NCBI RefSeq assembly: GCF_036417845.1 | Contig: NC_089994.1 | Coordinates: 16,200,001 to 16,264,000 of the forward strand | Origin: Apteryx mantelli | Taxonomy: Eukaryota > Chordata > Aves > Apterygiformes > Apterygidae | DNA length: 64,000 bases | Direction: 5' to 3' | The notes under the pieces: generated by a model | Database searches by the model: none | What the model was told of the DNA's origin: nothing | Seen by the model: only the letters and a program-made list of their open reading frames with translations | Program-made: the position numbers and the translations under genes | Shown: piece by piece, positions 12,557-23,800 of the stretch | Layout: each line of letters opens with the position of its first letter | Numbering within the stretch: the stretch's first letter is position 1

Positions 12557-13919
12557 GTAAGAGCCCGGGCCGGGCGTTGCGGGGGCAGCTGGGCCCTGCC
12601 CGGTGCGGGGCGGCGGGGCCTTTCCCCGGCTCGCGGTCCCGGTGGCGGGTGGGGCGCCGGGACCTGCGGGCCGGCAGATCCTAATGTGCTGCATAATCCG
12701 CCGCGCCGGGGAGCTCGGGGGTGGCGGCTCCTCGGGTGCCCGGCGGGAAGCCGTGTGCGAGGCGAGGTCTGTGCGCAGCGGAGGGAGGCGCGGGCCGCCG
12801 CCGCCGCCGCTCCCCCCCCCGCGGCCGCGAGCCCCTCCGTCCCCTGCTCCCCTCGCCACCCCCGCGTGCCCGGCTGCCGCTCGCCGCGGGGCAGAGCCCG
12901 GCCCGGGCAGGGGCCTGCCCTCCTCCTCCTCCTGCTCCTGCTCCTGCCCCGGGCCCCGCGGGGACCCCTCCGCCGGGACCTCCTGCCGGGAGCCCCCCCG
13001 TCCCCATCCCTGCCGCGGGTGAGGACGCCCCGGTCCCCGGCTCCCTGTGGCCGGGATGCGCCTGCCTCCCCGAGGCCCGGCTGCAGGCTGGCAGGGAGCC
13101 CTGGCCGCCGCCGCCTCCTCCTCCTCCTCCTCTTCTTCCTCCCCTTCCCTGTGGCTGGGGCTGCGAGGGGGAGCGCGGGTGGCGGCAGGGAGCAGCCCGG
13201 AGCCCGGCCCGTCCTCGGGGGGACGAGACCAGCCGGCGGGACTGGCGCTCGCCCGCACCGTGCAGGGGACCCCTTGGCGGCGGAGCCCCCCGGGAGCGGG
13301 CGCGATCCCCCACCCCAAGGGCAGAGGCTGCCGCACGAGGAGCGGCCGCTGCGTTACGCTCACACGTGGGTAGGCCAGCGCACGAATTTGTCCAAAAGCA
13401 CCCAAACCGAGCCCAGCCCGCGGCGCTGTCTTTGCCCTCTCTGCCCGCCGCGGCGAGACCGAAACGCGCTGGCTGAGGACAAGCCTCTGCTGGTGCCGCT
13501 GCTCGTCTCGCGCCTGCAGCCTCCTTCGGCAGGCAGGCAGCAGCGGTTTTTTCGGTCGCACCTCCTCCGCTGGCCTGCTCCTTCCCCGGCGTCCAAGCCT
13601 GGCATCGTGTTTGCTTGACGTTGGCCGGAGAGGGAGAAAGCTGAAGCAAAACTCCCAGGAGTTTCCTGGAAACCCGCGTGCGTGGCTCTGCCTTCGCTGC
13701 AGGGAGCAAGCCCCCGCGCCGTGCCGCAACACGGGCTCGCCCCCGTCTCCCGCAGACGGACCTCAGATGTGGCCTCCGATTCCCACCCCCTGTTTAACTT
13801 GCTTTTAGGCTTATTTGGCATCTCTGTGTGGCGTGCTGGCAGAACAGCGCGTTTAGCAGTTAACGTTTGAGGGGGTCGGGGACAGCGAGGCGCGGGGGGC
13901 TCCGCTGCCAGCGCTTGGG

Positions 13920-14433
13920 TGTTATGGAAAATCAGGCTCGCTGGCCTCCATAACAGGGTCCGACCCTAGGTTCCTGCTGAGGCAGAAGTTCGAAGTCAGA
14001 TTGAAGAAAAATAAAATTTAGTGACATACGTGTGGTAATTACAGCTCGAGCTGGGTGCCTCCAAAGAGGGACCCCGAACAAAGAAATTCCTGGGCAATTA
14101 TACCCTTACAATCTAAATTCCCCACCCCTTAAGCGATAGTTTGGACCAATAGTAACAGTTAGGTCTGGGGTCTTCCCCTTCTTCACTGGGCCCCTCCGTT
14201 GTCTCTAGGCAGGCTGCTGCTTATCTTCAAGGTTGACTGCTCCTGCTGTCAGTGTAGCTTCTTTATCTCTCCAGCTTGAACCGGCTCTGGGGCCCCCTTT
14301 TACTTATCTAAGTAAAAGTTCACAGCAAGTTCACAGCCTGAGGTCTAAGGCTTCAGCAAATTTAGCTACTAATGCTAAGCAAGTTATGCTAAGCAATTAA
14401 TTCTAGACAGCTTCAGTTCAATATTCTCTAACA
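13920..14433. mobile_element. Solo LTR of an endogenous retrovirus (514 bp)
   Basis: An AT-richer block inside the GC-rich intron 1 of ABCB9. It begins TGTTA and ends TAACA, a perfect 5-bp terminal inverted repeat with the retroviral TG...CA ends. It is flanked by an identical 4-bp TGGG on both sides (13916-13919 and 14434-14437), the expected target-site duplication. Inside are CCAAT-type (GGACCAATAG) and AATAAA (about 14009) motifs. Length, ends and duplication fit a single LTR left by recombination; no gag, pol or env remains. A 4-bp duplication suits gammaretrovirus-like elements. Orientation is not settled: the minus-strand reading (TGTTAGAGAATATTG first) feels closer to avian LTRs I remember. 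Confidence 0.78.
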
Positions 14434-14751
14434 TGGGTTACCGAGCTGCCGCGGGGTTTGGTGTCGCCCTGGGCTCGGATGCAGTGTTGCGCTCCGGAGG
14501 CGTCCGGCGGCGGGAGCTGACATAGCTCTACGTGCTGACGTAGCTCTAACACACCCTTTAAAAAGAGGGGGACCTTATGCTTCGATATGTCTTTTTTTTT
14601 TTTCATCCCCCCCCCCCCCCCCAAGCGCTCGGTTGGCGAGGCCGAGCGCTCTCCTCCCGCGTTGTCTTCCCGGCCCCTGGAAATCGGGGACCGTCCCCCG
14701 GCACCTCTCTTCACCTCCCCTTCCTCTTTCTCCCCCCCAGGAGAGGCGGAC

Positions 14752-14775
14752 ATGGCGGCGCCGTCCCCACGCTAG
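14752..14775 (+). promoter_or_regulatory. ABCB9: Upstream ORF in the ABCB9 leader (MAAPSPR)
   Basis: An ATG with good context (GGACATGG) lies 12 bases into exon 2, reads seven codons, then TAG. The main ABCB9 ATG is 35 bases after that stop, in another frame. Such an ORF normally lowers translation of the main frame or makes it depend on reinitiation. Confidence 0.6.
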
Positions 14776-14810
14776 GGGCGTCCCGGCCGCGTCCCGGCCC
14801 GGCGGCCAGC

Positions 14811-17800
14811 ATGCGGGCCTGGAAGGCAGTGGCCAGCACGCTGGCGCTGAGCGGGGCCGACGTGGCGGTGACCACGCTGCTGTACGCCCACGGCCGCGGC
14901 GGCCGGGCCCTGCTGGAGGACCTGCGCCACTTCAACGTCTTCAACTCGCTGCTGGACGTCTGGGGCGGCTGCCTCTACCGCGGCTGCGTGCTGCTGGGGG
15001 CCGCCATCGGGGTGGCCACCAACACGGCCTACGGCCCCCGGCGCCTGCGGGCCTCGCGGGCCTTCATCGCCGTCGTCTGCCTCCTCATGGGCATCTACAT
15101 GCTGGTGAAGCTGCTGCTCTACGCCGAGGTGCGGAGGACCATCAGGGACCCCTGGTTCTGGGGGCTCTTTGCCTGGACCTACGTGGCGCTGGCGGCCACC
15201 TTGGGCCTGTGGCAGCTGCTGGCCTCGGTGACGTCGTCCCGCGAGGCCCTCGGCTCCGAGTCGCGCGCCGAGGAGAGCTGCGAGGGCGGCTCGCCGCGGC
15301 AGAAGCGGGAGGAGGCGGCGGGTCCCACCATCCACAAGCTGCTGGCTTACACCAAGCCGGACGCCTTCTTCCTGGGGGTCGCCTCCTTCTTCCTCCTCGT
15401 GGCCGCCCTGGGTGAGCGAGCGGGGCCGGGGGGCTGCCACGCGCCCCGCTCCTCGGCGGGGGGACGCGGAGCCACGGTGGGGGAGCCCTGGGGCTGCTCT
15501 CAGGGCTGGGCTGGGTGGCGAGTCCTGCGCGGGCCGGGGTGGGAATGCAATGGGGGGCAGGAATGCAATGGAAAAATGCAGTGGGGGGCGGGAATGCAAT
15601 GGGGGCAAAAGTGCAATGGGAAATGCAATGGGGGGCGGGAATGCAATGGGGGCAAAAGTGCAATGGAAAATGCAATGGGGGGCGGGAATGCAATGGGTGT
15701 GAAAGCGCAATGGAAAATGCAATGGAAAAATGCAATGGGGGTGGGTTTAAAATGCAATGGGGCAGGAATGCACTGGGGGCAAAAATGCCGTGGAAAATGC
15801 AGCATCTCCACATGCTGCTGGGGGCTGGGCCTCCCGGCTCATCCTGCACGAGGGCCGGGTGGCTCCGTGGCAGGGATGGGGTTGGCGCCGGGCCGTGGCA
15901 GCATGCAGAGCCGGGAGAGCCGAGGCCGTGGTGGGGGCGAGCGTGAGCGGAGGAGGTCGGCAGACAGGGGAGGCGGCTCCGCACAGCCGGAGGGAGGGAC
16001 GCTGGCGGGGAAAAGGTGCCCGGGAGCCCCGGGGGGGCTTTGCGGCTCCGTGACCCTGGCCCTGTGCTCGGCGGCAGGAGAGACCTTCCTGCCCTACTAC
16101 ACGGGGGTGGCCATCGACGGCATCGTGGTGCAGAAGAGCATGGACCGCTTCTCCACCGCCGTGCTCGTCATGTCGCTGCTGGCCATCGGAAGGTAACCGC
16201 GGGGGCAGCCCGCGGCCGCTCCGGCGGGTGCCTGCGGCGCCGGGAGGCTGTTTGCAGCCTCGAGGAGGGAGCGGCGTTGTCCGAAAGCATGCTTTTAGCT
16301 GTAGCTCCGAATTACCCGTGCCTAGGGCCAGGTTGCGCCGTGCTGGCGCTGGCACAGCCCCGTCCTCGCCAGGCCGGCATCGCACCGGCCCGCTGTACCT
16401 GCCAGCAGCACGGGCACGGACGGCGGGAATTTCTTCCAGGGCTTCGAGCCGGTGCTGTGGAAGGGGCTGGCCGCAGCCGAGGGGGTTTGGGAGGTCATCC
16501 GGGATGGAGCCCCAGGAGCACCGTGCCGGCCGCGCCGTGTCCCGGCATCCGGACGGGGTTGTGTCGCGGAGGAGCGGGTTTCGTGTCCATTGCTCTATAA
16601 CGTTTCTTATCTGCAATTAGCTCATTTGCCGCAGGTATCCGGGGCGGCGTTTTTACGCTCATATTTGCCAGACTGAACCTTCGCCTTCGCAACTGCCTCT
16701 TCAGGTCGCTGGTGGCGCAGGAGATGAGCTTCTTCGACGAGAATCGCACGGGTTGGTGCCGCCTCCTCCTCCTCCTCCTCCTCCTCCTCCTCCTCCTCCT
16801 CCTCCGCGGGTTTGCCCTAACCCCCGGGAGGTGCCGGGGAAGCCCGCGTGCTCCCTCCCGCTGTGCCGGTTAACGTGGGGCCCGTCCAAGCCGCTACCTT
16901 GTCCCAGGCACGCGGTGGTTTTGCCCCATGGTTTTCCCGACCAGCAAGCAGCAGATTGGGGCCAGCCGGAGTTGGCATCCGCACGCTGGTGTTTTAAAAC
17001 CCTCTTAGGCAAAAGGCGCTTCCCCCAGAATGAGGCGCTTTGGGGAATAACTGAGTTTTCTGTGACTATCGGCACGCTGGTGCCTGCTAAAACGGCCGCG
17101 GGATTGCCCAGTGCCCTGGGGCCGCCGCGCTGCCGCCGCGCGACCTGACGTCCGGCGATCCCGGGCCGAGACCTTCATCGCTGCGTATCCCAAAGTTTCC
17201 CCTTCCGGCACCTCCCTCGGGTGCCCCGCCACTCGCTGCTCCGGGCACGGAAAACCTTGCCCCCGCACAGCTGCCCCAGGGCTCTCGCGGCTTTGAGTCC
17301 AGCCCGCGGCAGCTCTTCCCACGTTTCACTTCTCCTCGACGGTATTTTTAGTTTGGAGGCCGTTGCCATATTTAGCGATCGCTGGTGCCCTGGTAGCCGA
17401 GGACACCGGGGTGTTATTTTAGTGGTCTGTGAGCGAGCCTGGACTAACGGCACGGGAATTCGGCCTGGCTGGACTCGGGCACGCGCCAGGCATTCAGAAA
17501 TTCAGGGCGTTTGGATGCTCGGCTCCACCGAGGAACGTCGCGGGAGCTTTGGCCCTTAGGAGCCGCCTGCGAGAGCGCGTCCGCAGGGTCGCTCCGGCTG
17601 CAGGCACGCGGCTAAAACACACCGCCGTCCCCAAGGCTGCCTGGCGCTCCGGGGTTAGCTGTGCCGGGACCAGCAGTCCCAGGCTCTCCGTCCTGGTGAG
17701 CCGGGATGCGGCGGGTGCCGTCGGCTGCGTTGCTTGTCCCTGGTGCGTGCAGCAGTTTGGGTTTTTTGCTTTGCATCTGCAGCAGCAGGGCAGCCCCCTT

Positions 17801-20800
17801 CCAAGCCACCAGCAAGGGGCTGGGGGAGCCGGATGGGGACGCGGCTCGGCCAGGCCCTGCCGCGGTGACAGGTCCACGCTCTCCCCTTCCCCGACCCCCT
17901 CCTTCCCGCAGGGGACGTCATCTCCCGCCTGACGTCGGACACCACCATCGTGAGCGACCTGGTGTCCCAGAACATCAACATCTTCCTGCGCAACGTGGTG
18001 AAGGCCACGGGGGTGATCATCTTCATGTTCAGCCTCTCCTGGAAGCTCTCGCTCGTCACCTTCATGGGCTTCCCCATCATCATGCTGGTGTCCGACGTCT
18101 ACGGCAAGTACTACAAGGTAGGTGGGAGCGGCCGGCGGGGCTCTCGCGGTCACGGCCGTTGCGCGTGGCCTGTGCTCTGGCCTTGCTTCCTGCCCAGGAG
18201 CCGAAGCCTCCGGGGTGAGATGGGAGAGGGCGCGCGGGTGGCCGCGGCGTGCAGTGGTTTGCCTGGCTCTGCCGCGGCCTCGGCTGAGCCCCTCTCCTTG
18301 GCTCCCCGCAGAAGCTCTCCAAGGAGGTGCAGAGCGCCCTGGCCAAGGCCAACAACACGGCCGAGGAGACCATCTCGGCCATGAAGACCGTGCGCAGCTT
18401 TGCGAACGAGGAGGCCGAGGCCGACGTGTACTGGCAGAAGCTGCAGCAGGTCTACAAGCTCAACAGGAGGGAGGCCCTGGCCTACACCTACTACGTGTGG
18501 TCCAGCGGGGTAGGTGGCCCGCGCCGCGCGGGGACAGCGGGCTCGCTCCTGGGGCGGCCGCCTTTCTCCTCTTCTCCCCGGCTTTTCGCTCATCCAAACT
18601 AGACCCTGCTCCCCTTTAGGGCGCCGTTGCATGGGGCCACCGAGCGGTCCATCTTCTGTGGCGAGCAAGAACGTAACCGATAAGCGCTCAAGGTCGCGGG
18701 AACCCCCGTGCGCCGTGCTGCTGCACTGCGTGCTTGTGCCGGCGCCTCCTCGGAGGCTCCGGCTGGGAAAGGGCTGCGGCGCCCGTGCGACTCTGCTCGG
18801 AAACCGCCCGCCTGGGGGTGGCGGAGGCTGCTGGGTTTCTCTGCAAAGTGCTGTTTCATCGCTCCGGAGCAGATGCTTTGGGACTTCTCCCGCAGCGCTG
18901 AGGCTGCGCAAAGCCCTCGCGCGAGGCTCCCCTTGTCCCCGCGCGCCCAAGGATCTGAGCGGCTTCTGTTGAAAAGCTTGGGACTTAGGACATCCTCGCG
19001 CAACCATGGGAGAGTCGGGGGCTGCCAAGTTTGGAGGCAAAATTAGAGCATTTCTAGCATCGTTCCTGAGCTTCCAGCGAAGGCAGTGGCAGGAACTGGG
19101 TCAGAGCTGATCCAGCTGAGTCAAAGTAGTCAAAAACAGTCAGAAACGGCTCCTGTGGGGTTCGTGTAAAGAGCAGCCGCCAGATTTAGCAGCGCCCTAG
19201 TAGAGTCTTCCTCGGAGGAAAGGTAGGATCTGGAGGTCAGATCGTGGCAGGGAAATAGAGGAGGAACCTTTTCCCGGTATTTCTGTCTGTAAATTTGCAG
19301 CCGACAGCCTTTCCGCCAGCTCGGAAAGGTGGTTGAGCAGGGACGGGCCAGGGCTCCTGCGTTCGCTGCCGGTGGGATGGACGCAGCACCGGGGCATCGC
19401 CGCTTTTCCAAGCGTGCCGGGAGCAGGGAACGGCATGGGCTGTTATCCGTTATATAAGGGCCTCTCCCCCTTCTCGTCAGAGTAGGTAGAAACCCACCTA
19501 CGCGCACAGTGATCTCCAGCAACAGTTGAGGTGTTTCGGGAGCTTGTATGCACAAGGAGGACTTTCCGCATTAACTCTTGGCTTGTTTTTGTTTTCCGGA
19601 TGAAAATGTGTCACGTTCATACAACACAAGGTTTATTTTAGTGATGAGGGGACTGTGTGCACTGCATAATCTGAGTATAATTTATTATGCTTGAGGACGT
19701 TAGTCCAAGAGAAAAGTTCCTGAGATGTTCTTGTTTCAAATTAATCCTTGGCTGTTGCTCCACTGGACTTTGGTTGAAAAATCCCGGTCTGACTCCTTAA
19801 ATCAGCCCCATTAATGTTGGTGCTCACTGCTAGGGCTATTGCGTGAGTGCGTTCGGTTGTCCTCGCTGACGTGTTGGGTCTTTGCTTGCTTCCAGCTGAC
19901 GCTCCTGGTGGTCCAAGTGAGCATCCTCTACTACGGGGGACACCTGGTGATCTCGGGGCAAATGACAAGCGGAAACCTGATATCCTTCATCATTTATGAG
20001 TTCGTCTTGGGAGACTGCATGGAGGTGAGTCCGGTTTATCCCTGTGGGCCGCCCTGTATTGCCGTGCTGTTTGTCTGGTGGATCATCCCAGCCTCTGCAG
20101 CTCATCCCCAACGAGGCAATTGGGGGCAGAGGGGGCAGGCTGGCCCCGCTGGCGGGGAAGTCCCGGAGTTCAAGGCTGCCCGTTACGTTTCAGGGTTCAT
20201 CAAAAGCTTCACTGTGTTGCCTTTTTTCTTTTCCAGCAATTAGCCACCAGCTGCTAAGTTGGCAACGCACTAGCGGGACGGGGTTGTGGGTGGGACGGTG
20301 GAGCCCACCCAGGCTTGCTTTCGTCTTGCAGAGGCGTAAGCTTGGCTAATCAAGGCAGAACTGATCAAGCCCAGGTTTTCTCGCAGCCGAGCGTGGTTTC
20401 GGGGGCGCTCCCGCCTCCGTGCGGCGGCGGAGCCCAGCCGGAGGCAGCCCGCCTGGCGCTCGCCATCTGTTCAGATGGCTGCGGGCTCTGGTGGCGTTTC
20501 CAGGCTGTGGGTTTGGTGCGTGTTTTGTTCGGTTTCGGGGTTTTTTTTCCCCTCCTGGTGGGATAGGCAGTTGCAATACAAGCTGTTTTGCAGCTCTGAG
20601 CTTCATGCTGAGAAGAGTCGATGTGTGATGGGGGTTGAGCCCATCAGGGCTGGGGTTGGTGCGCTGCAGCTGCAGCTGAGCAGGCAGAGCGGTAAATGCA
20701 CCAGGGCTCTAACCCTGCAGGCAGCAGCCGTGGCAGCTGCCAGATGGCTTCAGGCTGGACCTTTCAGGCAACCTCCTGCTCTGCAGCTGCAATACGCGTG

Positions 20801-23800
20801 CTAGGGAGCGAGCCGGCCGGTCTCGCAGGCTGGTGCGACGCGCTGGCGTCCATGGTCTTGGCCCAACCGTTGGGTGATCTGGGAGCTGCTGGCCTTGAGC
20901 AAAGAGATAAGGGTGGTGGATTTCAATCGAAGTTTGGGTCACGTGTGTCCCGCACACCTCTTCTCTTCTTCCCAATCCATCTGTTTCCTCTATCCATTCC
21001 TCCCTGTGTGTTCCCATGTGCACAGCCCCCCCAGATGCCCTTTCCCCACACAGCACGCTCCGTCCATCTCTGCACATCTGCATATCCCCGCACAACCTGG
21101 CGAGGGGGAAGAGCTTTCTTTCGCGGTGCCCGATTGCTGCAGCAAATGTCCAACGATGGACTCGGGAGCGTTTTGACCGTTCTCCTTGCGAGCGGTTCCG
21201 ACGGCCGTTCCTGTCACCATTGCCTCTTCCCTTCCAGTCCGTCGGCTCCGTCTACAGCGGGCTGATGCAGGGGGTGGGAGCTGCCGAGAAGGTGTTCGAG
21301 TTCATCGATCGCCAGCCGACGATGGTCAACGACGGCTCCCTGGCCCCGGACCACGTGGACGGGCAGGTGGAGTTCAGAAACGTCACCTTCTCCTACCGCA
21401 CTCGCTCCTCGACCCAGGTGCTTGAGGTGAGCGCTGCCGGCGCGGTGCCGTGCCGTGGCCGGGGTCTCCCGTGGGCAACGCTTGCTGCCCCGGGGGCGAT
21501 GCGTGAAGGTAGGCTTGGTAGCACGCTGGGGACAGGATAAAAGGAGCAGCGGGTGTTTAGGACCTTGCAAGGAGTGAGATTTATGCGGAAAACCCTTGTT
21601 CCCGGCTAAGGCATTAAACCCGCCAGCGTGGTTCAGGGCTTTGTGCCAAGCCGCTCCGGCCGTTTCCCTCGGAGGGGGGCTGGGTCGTGGGGCAGGGTGA
21701 GAGAGCGAAGCAGTTAGTTTGCAATTTTTGGAGGTCCCTGCTCTCCAAGCAGGTGGATTTGAAGCAATTTTGGAGGCTTCTTGCTTCCTCGGAAGAGCTG
21801 GGGAGGGGAGGAAACGGCCCGTCTTCTGCAGGAGCGATGGCCGGGGCTGCGTGCTGCCAGGTCCGAGGGGGGTTTCGGGAGCTGCGTCTCGGCTGCGTCT
21901 CCTGGGCAGTGCCCGAGCCGCTTCCCCGCGGGACCCACCCGGGGAAGGCCGGCTCCTGAGCGCGCCGCCGCGTCCCCGTTGCAGAACGTGTCCTTCACCC
22001 TGCGCCCCGGCCAAGTGACGGCGCTGGTGGGCCCTTCGGGGAGCGGGAAGAGCTCCTGCGTCAACATCCTGGAGAACTTCTACCCGCTGCAGGACGGGCA
22101 GGTGCTGCTGGACGGGCGCCCCATTGCCACCTACGACCACAAGTACCTGCACTCCGTGGTACGAGCCGCCCGTCGGCGCCCGCTCGCTCGGGGTGGGGGG
22201 CCGCTCGCGGGGACGGATGGTAGCGTTGCGGGTCGCTTTGGGTGTGAGCCGGCAGCTCCCAAAATGTCCCGGAAGCCGGAGGCTGGAGCTGGTCCCAGAA
22301 ACGAATGCAGATAATCTGAGGGGGCGGAAGGGAAAGGGGCGAAGCTGGGTTTCGTGGGGAGGGGGAATTCTTCCGAAAACAGAACGAGAACCAGGTTGTC
22401 TAGTATTTTTTGGCTAGCCCCCTAAAAATGCGGTTCTGGTTGCTGGATTAACTACAGTGTAAATTGGATTTGAAATAGTGTTCCGCATTTCTCCAGCACT
22501 TGATACCTTTGCATTTTAAAGGAGCTCCCAGATACTGGGCGGTTAAAGCTCCTGGTGTCCCCGGCAGCAGCTGGAGCGCCACGGGGGCTCGGGGCTTTGC
22601 TGGGAGCAGGGTCCCGGCCCCTCGGGCTCGTCTCCGGGTCAGCACAGACCAGCCCTCGTCTCCCGCGCGAGCACCTGCCCTCTTTGCCCTCCCCACGCAG
22701 TGACCGGCCTTGGGAGTCAGTGGGAAACCCAGAAAACAGCGATGAGAGCCGGCTTGGAAAGCCAGACTCCGGGCGGCTCATTTACATTCCCTGCCCGTGC
22801 GCGGTGGGGATCAAAAGACAGACGCGTCTTTCAGCTTAGGAAGCCTGGTGTGGTGTTAGGAGCGTGGGGAGAAGTCGATTAAAATATGAGCGTATCACGC
22901 TGTCTCTCCCGTTCTGAGCAATAAGTTGGAGGGTTTAATCTATTTCAGTATACAGAAACGTTTAAAAAAAGGAGGCTAAATTCATGAGTGAGCAGCAGCG
23001 GCTCTAAAGGCTGGACCCGGAGGCTGTTGCCAAGCAATTAAGGACTTGGAGCAACCGTAGCTTCCCAATTTCTGAATTAAACGATGCAGGAGGGCTCACG
23101 CGGGGGGCCCGAGCGCGATGGCTGGCCTTGAACGGGGAACAGGCAAGAGCCGGCCCAGTAGCCAGGACTGGCGCTGGTTTCCCGCGCTGGGAATGGCCCA
23201 GGCGGCCGCCGGGTCGCGGCGTCCCCTCGGCTGCCGACCGCCCTCTCCGCAGATCTCCCTGGTGAGCCAGGAGCCGGTGCTGTTCGCCCGCTCTATCGCC
23301 GACAACATCTCCTACGGCTTAACGTCCGCCTCCTTCGAGTCGGTGGTGCGGGCCGCCCAGAAGGCCAACGCGCACGCCTTCATCACCGAGCTGCAGGACG
23401 GCTACCACACAGGTACCGAAAACCCGCGCCAGGAGAGGCAGCGGTCGGGCGGGAGCGGCTTTACGGAGCCGGCTATCGCCCTGCCGGCACCGAGGGCACG
23501 GGGTTTGGGTGATCTCCCAGGCTCGGGGGCTTCTCGGCATCATCTCCATGAGCATCAGTCGCCGATGCCGTGGCCATGCTGTTGGCTGGGAGCTGGATTC
23601 GATGGCAGCTCTCGATTTTGTTTTGACCCCTTCTTCTCCCAATCCAACAGAGGCAGGTGAAAAAGGAGCGCAGCTGTCCGGCGGGCAGAAGCAGAGAGTG
23701 GCTATTGCCAGGGCCCTCATCCGAAACCCCCCCATCCTCGTCCTGGACGAAGCCACGAGCGCGCTGGACGCTGAGAGCGAGCACGCGGTTAGTAGGCGAC

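Noticed and set aside
12131-13732. 533-codon open frame on the minus strand
   Set aside because: Low-complexity Pro/Arg/Gly/Ala sequence over a CpG island, with equally long frames on the other strand; no domain and no splice logic.
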